This document shows positions 17,460 through 25,544 of a DNA stretch of 64,000 bases, piece by piece. Position numbers and translations under genes: made by a program. The notes beneath the pieces are model-generated. The model did no database searches, was not told the DNA's origin, and saw only the letters and a list, made by a program, of their open reading frames with translations. Positions within the stretch are counted from its first letter, which is position 1. The number at the start of each line of letters is the position of its first letter. The stretch covers positions 123,683-187,682 of the forward strand of contig NZ_JHEI01000150.1 of NCBI RefSeq assembly GCF_001273835.1, given 5' to 3'. This DNA is from Leucobacter celer subsp. astrifaciens (lineage in GTDB: Bacteria; Actinomycetota; Actinomycetes; Actinomycetales; Microbacteriaceae).

Positions 17460-18211
17460 GCGTGCGCCCCGTCGCCGGGTCGCGCGTCGAAGTGCTCGCC
17501 GGAGGTCGTGGCCCCGTGCACCGCGAGCAGCCGGAAGGCGGTCGGCTGCTCCGCCACCCAGCCGCGGGGCAGCCGTGCCGCCAACTCGTCGCGCGTGTAG
17601 CTGCGGCGGATGCTGCGCAGTCCGTCGACCCGCAGGAAGGTGCCCGGGGCGAGCGGCGCCGCCCCCACCGCGAAGGCCGCGTAGGCGAGCCGGCTGCGGG
17701 CGATGTCCGAGTGCACGCACACCCTCGACGCGAGCGCCTCGGAATCCGAGAGCACCCCCTCGAGCGAGGCCGCGTCGAGATGGTGGAGCAGATGGTTCGA
17801 GACGACGGCGTCGAATCGCTCGCCCTCGGCCACGAGTTCGTCGCTGCGGGCCTGCCGGAAAGAGACGCCGTCGACGCGCTCGCCGCCGCTCGCCACCTCG
17901 CAGGCGCGGGGATCCGGATCGATGCCGATGCCCTCGACGGCGAGACCGTCCCGTCGGGCCAGCCGCACCAGGCGCCGCAGCACGTCGCCGCCGCCGCACC
18001 CCACGTCGAGGATGCGGACCGGGCCCCCGCTGCGCGCGAGCGCGGGGCGCAGGTGGGTGCGGTAGACCCGCCCCCAGCGCGAGACGGCTCCGTTCACCGC
18101 CCAGAACCGCTGCAGCGTGCGACGCAGGCGCACCGGATCGCAGTCGGGATCGTCCATCAGCTCCGTGAGCTGCTCGTCCCGTGCCGAGAGCCCCGCGCTC
18201 GCTCCCGCCAC
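17456..18211 (-). CDS. Class I SAM-dependent methyltransferase of the type III PKS operon
   Basis: The 251-residue product has a Rossmann methyltransferase core: motif I VRILDVGCGGGDVLRRL, the acidic end of strand 2 in GIGIDPDPRA, and VVSNHLLHHLDAASLEGVLSD in the motif IV region. It begins at a GTG two bases after the polyketide synthase stop and overlaps the following flavoprotein start by four bases, so it is the central gene of a tightly coupled three-gene operon. Its most likely role is O- or C-methylation of the polyketide or quinone product. It is not of the isoprenylcysteine-methyltransferase type used by SrsB. Confidence 0.82.
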   Translation of the reverse strand: MAGASAGLSARDEQLTELMDDPDCDPVRLRRTLQRFWAVNGAVSRWGRVYRTHLRPALARSGGPVRILDVGCGGGDVLRRLVRLARRDGLAVEGIGIDPDPRACEVASGGERVDGVSFRQARSDELVAEGERFDAVVSNHLLHHLDAASLEGVLSDSEALASRVCVHSDIARSRLAYAAFAVGAAPLAPGTFLRVDGLRSIRRSYTRDELAARLPRGWVAEQPTAFRLLAVHGATTSGEHFDARPGDGAHA

Positions 18212-18213
18212 CG

Positions 18214-19380
18214 CTAACGCCCGGCAGCGCCGACCAGAGCGTTCGCCGCGCTCTCAGTCACCACCGTTCCGGCCGGGGATCGCTCGCCCGCGCGGAGTGC
18301 CAGGCGCGCCGTCTCCACGGTGAGCCCCGGGCCGAAGCAGAGGCCCGCTACGCGGGCGCCGTCGCCGAGGGACTCGTCCGCCAGGATGCGCTGCAGGATG
18401 AAGAGGATCGTCGCGCTCGACATGTTGCCGAAGTCGCGCAGCACGGCGCGCGAGTGCGCCATCGCCTCGTCGGACAGCTCGACGCCGCCCTGCACGCGGT
18501 CGAGCACGCTGCGTCCGCCGGGGTGCACCGCCCACGCCTCCACGTCGGCGCGGGGATCCGCGCCGTCCAGCATCGCCTCGACCACTCCGGCGATCTCGCG
18601 TCCGATGATGCGCGGCACCTCTGCGGTGAGGCGCATCTCGAAGCCGCGATCACCGATCGTCCAGTCCATGTCGCCCTCGCCATCGGCGGTGATGGCGGTC
18701 GAGAAGTCGATGACGTCCAGAGCCGCTCGGCCGTCGCGCGGCTCGGCCGAGGAAACGACCGCGGCACCCGCCCCGTCGCCGAACACGGCGGACGCCACGA
18801 TCTGCTCGGGATCGCTGGAGGAGCGGATGTGCAGGGAGCAGAGCTCGGCGCAGACGACCAGCACGACCGCGCCCGGCCGTGCTTCGCTGATCGCGGTCGC
18901 CGTTCGCAGCGCCGGGAATGCCGCGGCGCAGCCCATGAATCCGATGTGGGTGCGCTCGGCCGTCGTGGGGATGCCGAGCTGCTTCACCAGCAGGAAGTCC
19001 GGGCCCGGGGCGAAGAATCCCGTGCACGAGGCCGTGACCACGTGGGTGACCTCCGTCGCATCGAAGCCGGATCGCTCGAGCGCGTCGCGGGCCGCGGCCG
19101 CGTACAGGGGCGGCGCCTCCCTGCGGTAGATGAGGTTGCGCTCCCCGGTGCTGGGCGCGGTGAGCCGCGCCCCGTCCTCCGAGAAGAGGGTGTTGCTGGA
19201 ACCGATCTCGCCGATCACCGAGTACCGGTTCTCGATGGCCGACTGGTTGAACGCCGCGCCGATGAGGCGGGCGGTGAGCCGGCTGACACCGGGTTGCGCC
19301 GCGAAGAAATCGCGGGTCTTCGGCTGCGCGAGCCGCGCGCTGGGCACGGCCGTGCCGATGGAGAGGATCTTCGTTGACAT
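18214..19380 (-). CDS. Type III polyketide synthase (chalcone/stilbene synthase family)
   Basis: The 388-residue enzyme has a complete thiolase-fold catalytic triad: C151 in GFMGCAAAFP, H286 in AVHPGGRSVLD and N319 in FGNMSSATI, and a family loop GPGLTVE near the C-terminus. Type III synthases condense acyl-CoA starters with malonyl-CoA; with a methyltransferase and a class A flavoprotein behind it, the gene resembles the srsABC phenolic-lipid operon, so the predicted product is an alkylresorcinol, alkylpyrone or derived quinone (inference). I use the ATG at 19380, because MSTKILSIGTAVPS matches the family N-terminus; an upstream start adds 16 poorly typical residues. The promoter should lie in the 359-base gap before the next gene. 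Confidence 0.9.
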   Translation of the reverse strand: MSTKILSIGTAVPSARLAQPKTRDFFAAQPGVSRLTARLIGAAFNQSAIENRYSVIGEIGSSNTLFSEDGARLTAPSTGERNLIYRREAPPLYAAAARDALERSGFDATEVTHVVTASCTGFFAPGPDFLLVKQLGIPTTAERTHIGFMGCAAAFPALRTATAISEARPGAVVLVVCAELCSLHIRSSSDPEQIVASAVFGDGAGAAVVSSAEPRDGRAALDVIDFSTAITADGEGDMDWTIGDRGFEMRLTAEVPRIIGREIAGVVEAMLDGADPRADVEAWAVHPGGRSVLDRVQGGVELSDEAMAHSRAVLRDFGNMSSATILFILQRILADESLGDGARVAGLCFGPGLTVETARLALRAGERSPAGTVVTESAANALVGAAGR

Positions 19381-19739
19381 GTCCCCATGTAACCCGATAC
19401 CCGTGCCCGAACGGGAGGGGCTTGACACGATTGTGATGGGCCGGGCGTCGGGATCCGCCGCTCACCTGGCGCCGAGCGGCGGCGAACCTAGAGGTCCCGC
19501 CAATAGGCCTTCGTGTCCGCCGATTGAGCGAGCCGTAGGCGAGTCGAAATCAAGGGTTTCGACTCACTTCGTTCGCTCAACCGGCTGCCCATCGGTGAAC
19601 CTAGTACAAGTTCGCGCTCGCCGCAAGCGCCTTCCCCCATCCCGCGACGATGCGCAGGATGGTCCCAAGGCGCGGCCACCGGGGCCTGCCGTCGGCGGCA
19701 CCGCCGTCGCGACTGAACGATCGATCGAAGGAGCACATC
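19381..19739. other. 359-base intergenic region with palindrome family 1, copy b
   Basis: Divergent upstream region of the polyketide operon (minus) and the DUF4383 gene (plus). It contains a family 1 palindrome at 19522-19582 and a TTGACA-like hexamer at 19431-19436. A short GAACCTAG direct repeat lies at 19484-19491 and 19597-19604, flanking the palindrome. I see no gene here. Confidence 0.6.
19522..19582. repeat. Interspersed palindrome family 1, copy b
   Basis: The left arm (19522-19551, ATTGAGCGAGCCGTAGGCGA core) and right arm (19555-19582, GGTTTCGACTCACTTCG) match at their ends and differ in the middle, with a 3-base loop. The arms are clearly related to copy a at 2369-2436. Confidence 0.8.
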
Positions 19740-20156
19740 GTGAAGAACTCGGCCAACCGAATCGTCGGATTGATCTTCGGCGCCGTCTATCTGCTGGTGG
19801 GCATCCTGGGCTTCGCCGTGACCGGGGGAGTGGGATTCCTGGCCACCGAGGGTGGGCTGCTGCTCGGCGTCTTCGAGGTGAATCCGCTGCACAACATCGT
19901 GCACCTGCTGATCGGCGCCCTGCTGGTCGTCGGCGGCATCGCGGGCGTGGGTGCGGCGAAGGGGATCAACGGAACGGTGGGCGTGGTGTATCTGCTGGTG
20001 GGTGTGATCGGCTTCTTCATCGCCGACACCGCGGCCAACATCCTCGCGCTCAACACCGCCGACCACGTCCTGCACCTGGGCAGCGCTCTCATCCTGCTGG
20101 GTGTGAGCCTCGGAGCCGACCGCGACCGCGTGGTGACGGCCCGCCCGGCCGTGTGA
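19740..20156 (+). CDS. DUF4383 domain membrane protein
   Basis: A 138-residue protein with four hydrophobic helices: LIFGAVYLLVGILGFAV, the NPLHNIVHLLIGALLVVGG segment, GTVGVVYLLVGVIGFFI and the DHVLHLGSALILLGVSLG segment. The repeated HNIVHLL and DHVLHLG motifs are characteristic of DUF4383. Function is unknown. The GTG at 19740 is chosen because AAGGAG lies seven bases upstream; a longer upstream frame has no such site. The next gene begins 13 bases after its stop. Confidence 0.82.
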   Translation: MKNSANRIVGLIFGAVYLLVGILGFAVTGGVGFLATEGGLLLGVFEVNPLHNIVHLLIGALLVVGGIAGVGAAKGINGTVGVVYLLVGVIGFFIADTAANILALNTADHVLHLGSALILLGVSLGADRDRVVTARPAV

Positions 20157-20169
20157 CGGCGGCCGCGCG

Positions 20170-20715
20170 ATGGCGACCTCGGCCTCGAGCTGGTGCGGAT
20201 TCGCGGCCCTCGGCTCCGGACTGATCCTCTGCGCGCTGGCGGCCGGTGCCGAACCGCCGGTCGCGGTGCCGCTCGTGGCGGTCGCCGTCGTCGAACTGCT
20301 CTGGGGCGGACTCGCCCTGCGGGCCGGCAGGCTGCCGGCCCCGCGCGCGATGATCGTGGTGGGGGCGTGCGTCGTCGCGGTGGCGTTGGTCCTGCTGTTC
20401 ACGGGCCTCGCGGGGATCGTCCCGGTGCTCGCGCTCCTCGCGCTGCACTGGAGCGCCGCGGTGCTCGCCGTGCTGGCCCTCCGTCGCGGCGGGAAGCGCC
20501 GCCGCGACGCGGGCGAGGTGCCCGAGGGCGATGAGCGCGGGTCCGTCGAGAGGCCTGCCCGCAGGCGGACCTCCCGGCCGGCGGCACTCGTGCTGATCCT
20601 CACGGCGCAGGCGATGCTGGTGGCCGCGATCACCACCCCGGCGCTGGCGCACACCATGCCGGGGGAGTCCGCGCTGCCCCACGGCAGCATGCACGGCGGC
20701 TCCCACGCGCACTAG
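20170..20715 (+). CDS. Membrane protein with histidine/methionine-rich C-terminal tail
   Basis: The 181-residue product has about four hydrophobic segments (around 8-28, 33-53, 60-80, 83-100), a basic cytoplasmic loop (105-140) and a final membrane segment. It ends with a 21-residue tail in which His, Met and Gly dominate (HTMPGESALPHG then SMHGGSHAH), which could bind copper or another soft metal outside the membrane. I do not recognise the family. Its position 13 bases after the DUF4383 gene indicates cotranscription. Confidence 0.6.
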   Translation: MATSASSWCGFAALGSGLILCALAAGAEPPVAVPLVAVAVVELLWGGLALRAGRLPAPRAMIVVGACVVAVALVLLFTGLAGIVPVLALLALHWSAAVLAVLALRRGGKRRRDAGEVPEGDERGSVERPARRRTSRPAALVLILTAQAMLVAAITTPALAHTMPGESALPHGSMHGGSHAH

Positions 20716-20737
20716 GCCGTGCCGGGGAGGTGCTCGC

Positions 20738-21100
20738 CTATTGCCTGTCGCCGTCGATCTCGCGCACGTGAACGAGCACCAGATCCGTGATCAGCTCATC
20801 GGGGAGCGGCCGATCCAGAGTGAACTGAATCGCGTGCTGGGTGGCCTTGTACATCGTCAAGCGATCCTGCAACTCCTCGATCGCCCACGATGAGGGGAAG
20901 AAGCTCATGTGGTGCTTCGCGGCGGTGAAGTACACCAGCGCCCGTCCCCGGTAGGTGAGCGTCGGCATCCCGTAGCTCATCTTCTCCTCGGCCGCCGGGA
21001 CGAGGCGCTTGACGAGCGCGCGGATCCGCTCGAGCACTGCGCGACGCTCGGAATCCACGCCGTCGAGGTACTCGTCGATGGTCTTCGGCTTCGCCTGCAT
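20738..21100 (-). CDS. DUF1801 (YdhG-like) protein
   Basis: A 120-residue stand-alone DUF1801 protein: TIDEYLDGVDSERRAVLERI, MSYGMPTLTYRGRALVYF, HHMSFFP and a closing DELITDLVLVHVREID. These compact proteins share the frataxin-like fold; a Bacillus homologue has been called an iron chaperone. TAGCAT sits six bases before the ATG, predicting a leaderless mRNA. It is convergent with the preceding membrane protein gene and not obviously linked to a neighbour. Confidence 0.85.
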   Translation of the reverse strand: MQAKPKTIDEYLDGVDSERRAVLERIRALVKRLVPAAEEKMSYGMPTLTYRGRALVYFTAAKHHMSFFPSSWAIEELQDRLTMYKATQHAIQFTLDRPLPDELITDLVLVHVREIDGDRQ

Positions 21101-21112
21101 GACGCCATGCTA
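21101..21112 (-). promoter_or_regulatory. Putative -10 element of a leaderless DUF1801 gene
   Basis: On the minus strand TAGCAT (21112-21107) is followed by six bases and then the ATG at 21100. Confidence 0.45.
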
Positions 21113-21134
21113 GTTCAGGCTCCGGCGCTGCGCG

Positions 21135-22595
21135 TCACTCCCAGCGCGGCTCATCGGCGCCCCAGGCGTGCAGGGGCGAGGCGTACTGCGAGGGCGCGCC
21201 GGGAAACGCCAGCACCGGCGGCGCGCAGGTCACGACGGAGGGTGCCGCGCCGGTGCCCGGTGCCGTCTCGAGCGGCACGGATACCGTCGGCGGTTCGTGC
21301 GGATCGCTCGAATCGATGCGCTGCGGCGCGGGTCCGGCCGCCAGCAGTGCATCGGCGATGCGCGCGAGGCTCAGACTGATCGCGAAGGAGCCGCCGGTGG
21401 TGCGCTGCGTGCGCAGTGCTGCGGCGACGGACGCAGCGAGGAAGTGCCCGGCCGAGTGATCCAGCGCCTGCACGGGAAGAGCCCCGGGGGTCTCACCGCC
21501 ATCGCGGCTCTCCCGCATCGCGATCCCCGACGCGGCCTGCACGAGACTGTCGAATCCCCGCCGCCGTCCCCACGGTCCCTCCGTGCCCCAGGCCGAGAGC
21601 TGCGCGACGACCAGCCCGGGGTACCGCTCGTGCAGCACCTCCGCATCCAGGCCGAAGTGCGCCAGAGCGGCTGGGCGGTACCCGTGCACGACCACGTCGG
21701 CGGCCTCGAGGAGGCGTTCGAACTCGCGCCGGTGCGTGCGATCGCCGAGATCGAGCAGCGTCGACCGTTTGCCCTGGCCCGTGTCCAGATGCTGCCAGGG
21801 CGACTCCGGAAGCCGCGGAGAGTCGACGCGGAGCACGTCGGCCCCGGCGAGCGCGAGGTCGCGTGCGGCGACGGGTCCCGCGATGACCCGGGTGAGGTCG
21901 AGCACCCGGATCCCCGCCAACGGGAGGCCCGGGTCGCCGCGCCATGGACGAGGATCGGCCTGGCCGTGCCTTCGGAAGCCGATGAGGGGAGCGTCTGCGA
22001 GGGCCCGCGCCTGCGGGTGCTCTCGCCACTCCTCGGCGTCGCGAACGGCCACGGCCAGCGCATCGACTCCGGCGGCCCGCTCCTCGAGTTCGAGGCGGTT
22101 CCACCGCGCCAGGGACGCCTCGATCTCGGTGCGCGGCGCCGAGACCGCCACCCCGATGAGGCGGGCCAGGCGCTCCGCGTGGTGCGGATAGTTGCCGTGC
22201 GTGCGCACCCAGCCGTCGGCGACGCGCCAGAATCCCGACAGCCCCGCCCAGATCGCCGGGGCCTCGCCGTCGAGCCGGAACAGTCGCTCGCTGCCGAACG
22301 AGGCCTCGATCCGCGGCGCCTCGACCCGGATGGCGCCGTCCGGCACGGCCCTCCCGCCTCGCGTCTCGCCGATCAGGGCGATGGCCAGCGACGAGAGCGC
22401 GACGCCGTCGTGGGCCAGCTCGCCCACGCGGAGCGCCGAGCGCCAGCTCGGCAGTCCGGCGGGAGCCGCGATCCTCGAGATGTCGGCGGCGCTCAGCGCC
22501 AGGTCCGCCGCGGCGCGGCGACCGACCGCGTGCAGGGGAGAGCCGCCGGCGTCCGGGTGCGGGCGTTCGCCGCGGGGCGTCTCGTGGAGTGCCAT
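21135..22595 (-). CDS. CaiB/BaiF family (class III) CoA-transferase
   Basis: The 486-residue protein carries the family signature in its second half: GIRVLDLTRVIAGPVAARDLALAGADVLRVD, then LDLGDRTHRREFERLLEAADVVVHGYRP, the SAWGTEGPWGRRRGFDSLVQAASGIA stretch, and the probable nucleophilic aspartate in QALDHSAGHFLAASVAAAL. These enzymes move CoA between carboxylic acids through an aspartyl intermediate. The N-terminal 220 residues form an extra copy-like region without the full motif, as in two-domain CaiB proteins. No acyl-CoA ligase or dehydrogenase is adjacent, so the substrate is unknown. AGGAGG precedes the ATG at 22595. Confidence 0.85.
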   Translation of the reverse strand: MALHETPRGERPHPDAGGSPLHAVGRRAAADLALSAADISRIAAPAGLPSWRSALRVGELAHDGVALSSLAIALIGETRGGRAVPDGAIRVEAPRIEASFGSERLFRLDGEAPAIWAGLSGFWRVADGWVRTHGNYPHHAERLARLIGVAVSAPRTEIEASLARWNRLELEERAAGVDALAVAVRDAEEWREHPQARALADAPLIGFRRHGQADPRPWRGDPGLPLAGIRVLDLTRVIAGPVAARDLALAGADVLRVDSPRLPESPWQHLDTGQGKRSTLLDLGDRTHRREFERLLEAADVVVHGYRPAALAHFGLDAEVLHERYPGLVVAQLSAWGTEGPWGRRRGFDSLVQAASGIAMRESRDGGETPGALPVQALDHSAGHFLAASVAAALRTQRTTGGSFAISLSLARIADALLAAGPAPQRIDSSDPHEPPTVSVPLETAPGTGAAPSVVTCAPPVLAFPGAPSQYASPLHAWGADEPRWE

Positions 22596-22804
22596 GGGAT
22601 CCTCCTGCTGATCGAACCGCGCGGGTGCCCGTTCATCGCGGGTGCTCGCTGCGGTGCCGGATCGCGGCGATGACCGCCGCCGGGTCCTTCTCAGCATGCC
22701 TCAGTCGCCCCGACTCCGCATAGAGGTCGGCGCAGAGAGCGATCAGGGGTGATGCCTGCCCGCCCGTCGCGCGGCGTCGAGGACGAGACGGCCGCGGGTA
22801 TCGG

Positions 22805-22945
22805 TCACGGTTCGGGCCGCCGCGTGTCGTACCAGCTCCGGGTGGGCCGGCGCCCGCGGCCGTCTTGTTTCGCGACGGAGAGCGTGCCGGCGCAGATGGC
22901 GAAGATCACGATCATCGCGACGACGACGCCTGCTGTTTCGAACAT
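22805..22945 (-). CDS. Small single-span membrane protein
   Basis: A 46-residue protein starting MFETAGVVVAMIVIFAICAG, with one membrane segment (about residues 5-24) and a basic, proline- and arginine-rich tail. A GGAGGGAC ribosome-binding site lies just before the ATG at 22945, which is the main support for calling a gene this short. I do not recognise a family, and no neighbour suggests a role. Confidence 0.55.
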   Translation of the reverse strand: MFETAGVVVAMIVIFAICAGTLSVAKQDGRGRRPTRSWYDTRRPEP

Positions 22946-23250
22946 GATCCGTCCCTCCAGTCGGTCCAGTTGATCCTGAGCCAATCCAATCAGGAGAAGG
23001 CGAGATGGAAGTAGTGCCAATTCGGAAGAACTGGCTTCATGGTGAGCGCTGCTGGATCCGGTCTCCCGACCTGGGCGCTTCTCGACATCGTCGGAGGCCT
23101 GTCGCTCTGGGCGCAGCTCTCCGGACCGGGAGACCGGGTCTCCGCGAGCAGTGTCAACCGACGGTGGTGCAGCGACGCAACCGGTCCACTTGCGTGAATT
23201 GGCCCGTGTCGTGTGCCGCGCGGGCGGCGCGCCTCGCGACTTCCGGCAGC
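22946..23250. other. 305-base non-coding region with inverted repeats
   Basis: Between the monooxygenase stop and the small membrane protein start. CCGGTCTCCCG at 23058-23068 is inverted at 23127-23137, and the latter is part of a tighter palindrome (GGAGACCGGGTCTCC). On the minus strand a TTGACA hexamer occurs at 23159-23154. This could be a terminator, an operator or a structured leader; I cannot assign it. Confidence 0.45.
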
Positions 23251-24561
23251 TCACCCCCGCAGGTGCTCCCGCAGCGTCGTCCCGGTGTACTCCGTGCGGA
23301 ACACGCCCCGCCGCTGCAGCTCGGGCACCACTCCGGCGACGAAGTCCTCGAACGAGGAGTGGTAGAGCGCGGGGAACACGATGAACCCGTCGGCGGCCTC
23401 GGCGCGGAACAGGTGCTCGAGGTGCTCGGCCACGGTCGCGGGCGAGCCCACCACCTGCGGGTGCAGCTGGTTGAGCGCCTGCTCGATCGCCAGGTCGGCG
23501 ACGGTGTAGCCGCGCCGCTCGCTCACCGAGGCCAGCATGTCCTCGAAGCCGACGCTGCCCGTCGCTCCGCGTTGCGCCGCGAGCACGTCGACCGCACGAT
23601 CCCCGGGGCGCAGCTCGTCCGCATGCAGCAGCCGCGCCAGCTTGGTCAGCGCCGCCGGCAGATCGATCTGCTCCCGCAGCGTGCGCAGCTTCGCCTGCGC
23701 GTCGGTATCGGTCCAGCCCACCACCGGCTGCACGCCCTGCAGCACGCGGATGGAGTCGGGGTCCCTGCCGTGATCGACCCTGGCGCGGTCGCGCAGTTCC
23801 CGCCGCAGTTCGCGCATCCCCTCCTCGGTGTCGCCGATCGCGAACACGACCTCGGCCCACCGCGCAGCGAAGGCTCGCCCGCGCGGCGACGATCCCGCCT
23901 GCATGAGCACCGGGTGCCCCTGCGGGCTGCGGGGCAGGGTGAGCGGACCGCGCGACAGCTCGCCGGGCACGCGGTGCACGAGCCCGGGATCGGCGAACAC
24001 CCCCGATTCCCGGTCGTGCACGAGCGCACCGGGCTCCCACGACTGCCACAGATCGATCACCGTGCGCACGACCGCGTCGGCGTGATCGTAACGATCCTCA
24101 GGTGCCGCGATGCCATCGCGCCCCATGTTGCGCGCCTCGGCATCGGTGGTGGAGGTGACGATGTTCCACGCCGCGCGGCCGCCCGAGAGATGATCGACCG
24201 AGAGCAGCTGCCGGGCGATCGCATACGGCGGCACGAAACTCGTCGACACGGTGGCCCCGAGTCCGATGCGGCTCGTCGCTCCCGCGGCCAGCGAGACCGT
24301 GGTGACCGGGTCGAGGTAGATGCTGCCCTTGCCCGCCGTGCGCAGCGTCGTGGCGTAGTCGCCCTGCGCGTCCTCGGGCACCGCGAGGGCGTCGGCGAAG
24401 AACACCATGTCGAAGAGCCCGCGCTCGAGCGTACGCGCCAGATCCGCGTGGAAGCGGCCGCTCAGCCAGTCGGCGCGTCCCAGCGGATTGAGCCAGTTCT
24501 CGGCGTACTGGCTCGTCGGCGGATTCACCATGCCCACGAGGTGCATCTGCCGCGCCGTCAT
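23251..24561 (-). CDS. LLM-class flavin-dependent monooxygenase (NtaA/SnaA/DszA-like)
   Basis: The 436-residue protein matches the two-component FMNH2-dependent monooxygenase group: MHLVGMVNPPTSQYAENWLNP at the start, GLFDMVFFADAL, LDPVTTVSLAAGATSRIGLGATVST, ARQLLSVDHLSGGRAAWNIVTS, HPVLMQAGSSPRG and VVGSPATVAEHLEHLF. Enzymes of this group oxidise nitrogen or sulfur compounds using reduced FMN from a partner reductase. Its position directly downstream of a YkoF protein, divergent from a TPP-riboswitch transporter, suggests processing of a thiamine or pyrimidine precursor (inference). The ATG at 24561 is chosen; a second Met six codons in is possible. Confidence 0.82.
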   Translation of the reverse strand: MTARQMHLVGMVNPPTSQYAENWLNPLGRADWLSGRFHADLARTLERGLFDMVFFADALAVPEDAQGDYATTLRTAGKGSIYLDPVTTVSLAAGATSRIGLGATVSTSFVPPYAIARQLLSVDHLSGGRAAWNIVTSTTDAEARNMGRDGIAAPEDRYDHADAVVRTVIDLWQSWEPGALVHDRESGVFADPGLVHRVPGELSRGPLTLPRSPQGHPVLMQAGSSPRGRAFAARWAEVVFAIGDTEEGMRELRRELRDRARVDHGRDPDSIRVLQGVQPVVGWTDTDAQAKLRTLREQIDLPAALTKLARLLHADELRPGDRAVDVLAAQRGATGSVGFEDMLASVSERRGYTVADLAIEQALNQLHPQVVGSPATVAEHLEHLFRAEAADGFIVFPALYHSSFEDFVAGVVPELQRRGVFRTEYTGTTLREHLRG

Positions 24562-24596
24562 CGAGGGGCCCGTTCGTCGTTCGCGAAGCGCATCGC

Positions 24597-25364
24597 TCAG
24601 TTCCGGGTCGGCGACGGGCTGATGCTCGACGAGCTGGTGCTCGACGAGCTGGTGCTCGACGGGCTGTTGATCGACGGGCTGTTGATCGACACCGTGAGGT
24701 GCGTCACCACGTGCTGCACCGCCGCGCCGACGCCGATCCACGCGTTCGCCGCGGTCTGCAGCACGGCGGCGAGATCGCCGTCGAGCCGTGTCGCGTAGTG
24801 GTCGGATCCCGAGTACACGCCCGCGGCCTTCGCCTCTTCGATCGCCGCGTAGATGGGCGCCATGTGGTCGACGGCGGGGCTGTTCTCGGAGCCGGGACCG
24901 CCGTCGAGCAGCGGGTACAGCGACCAGTGGGCACGGGCCCGCACGCCGCTCGGGTCGAGCGATACGGGATCCGCTCCGAGCGCCGCGACACCCGCGGGCA
25001 GCGCGCACTGCAGCTCGCCCGGGCAGCCGCGCGAGAGCAGGATCGACGCCGAGAGGTGCGCCCCGCCGCGGGCCGCCGCCGTGACGACGTCGCGGATGAA
25101 GGCGAGCACACGCTGTTCGGTGCCGGTGACGAACGTGGAGATGTCGCCCGTCTCGACGGTCAGGCCGGTGGCGTCGGCCTCGGCGAGCGCGCCCAGGATG
25201 ATCGCGACGTAGTCGGAGTCGTACACCGAGAGGGTGAACCGGGCGCCCACGCCGTACTGCTGCGGGGTCATCGGCGCGGGATCCGCTCCCGGTGTCGGGG
25301 CTGAAGCGGGCGCGGGATCGGCTGGGAACGCATCGTTCGGCTGCGGAGTCACGACCACCACCAT
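24597..25364 (-). CDS. YkoF-family thiamine/hydroxymethylpyrimidine-binding protein
   Basis: The 255-residue protein contains two YkoF-type ACT-like repeats: GARFTLSVYDSDYVAIILGAL with GDISTFVTGTEQRVLAFI, and a second copy beginning ARAHWSLYPLLDG and ending DLAAVLQTAANAW. Bacillus YkoF binds thiamine precursors and lies beside a precursor ECF transporter. The last 25 residues are Ser/Asn/Pro-rich and encoded by a 15-bp tandem repeat, outside the fold. The ATG at 25364 has no clear ribosome-binding site. The monooxygenase follows 35 bases downstream on the same strand. Confidence 0.8.
   Translation of the reverse strand: MVVVVTPQPNDAFPADPAPASAPTPGADPAPMTPQQYGVGARFTLSVYDSDYVAIILGALAEADATGLTVETGDISTFVTGTEQRVLAFIRDVVTAAARGGAHLSASILLSRGCPGELQCALPAGVAALGADPVSLDPSGVRARAHWSLYPLLDGGPGSENSPAVDHMAPIYAAIEEAKAAGVYSGSDHYATRLDGDLAAVLQTAANAWIGVGAAVQHVVTHLTVSINSPSINSPSSTSSSSTSSSSISPSPTRN
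24606..24690. repeat. 15-bp tandem repeat in the 3' end of the YkoF gene
   Basis: Units such as GGTGCTCGACGAGCT repeat about five and a half times with point changes, lengthening the protein tail by five residues per unit without shifting frame. Confidence 0.8.
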
Positions 25365-25408
25365 AGGGGATCGCTTCGCGCTCGATGACCGAATGTTGCT
25401 AGCATGTG

Positions 25409-25502
25409 GGGCACACGGGAGTCCGGTAGGCCGGGCTGAGAGGAAGGTCATCAACCTTCGACCGTCGAACCTGATCTGGATCATGCCAGCGCAGGGAGAC
25501 AC
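25409..25502 (+). ncRNA. TPP riboswitch (THI element)
   Basis: The conserved cores are present: CTGAGA at 25436-25441 within the pyrimidine-sensor arm, ACCTGATCTGGATCATGCC from 25469, and the closing GCCAGCGCAGGGA. It lies 42 bases upstream of the ABC transporter operon and on its strand. In high-GC Gram-positives such elements usually repress translation or elongation when thiamine pyrophosphate is abundant. Confidence 0.95.
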
Positions 25503-25544
25503 TCTACGAACCCGTGCCCATCCACACAGAAGGGGCACGCTTCA

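Noticed and set aside
22946..23250. SAM or other known riboswitch
   Set aside because: The inverted repeats do not show the conserved core sequences of any riboswitch class I know.
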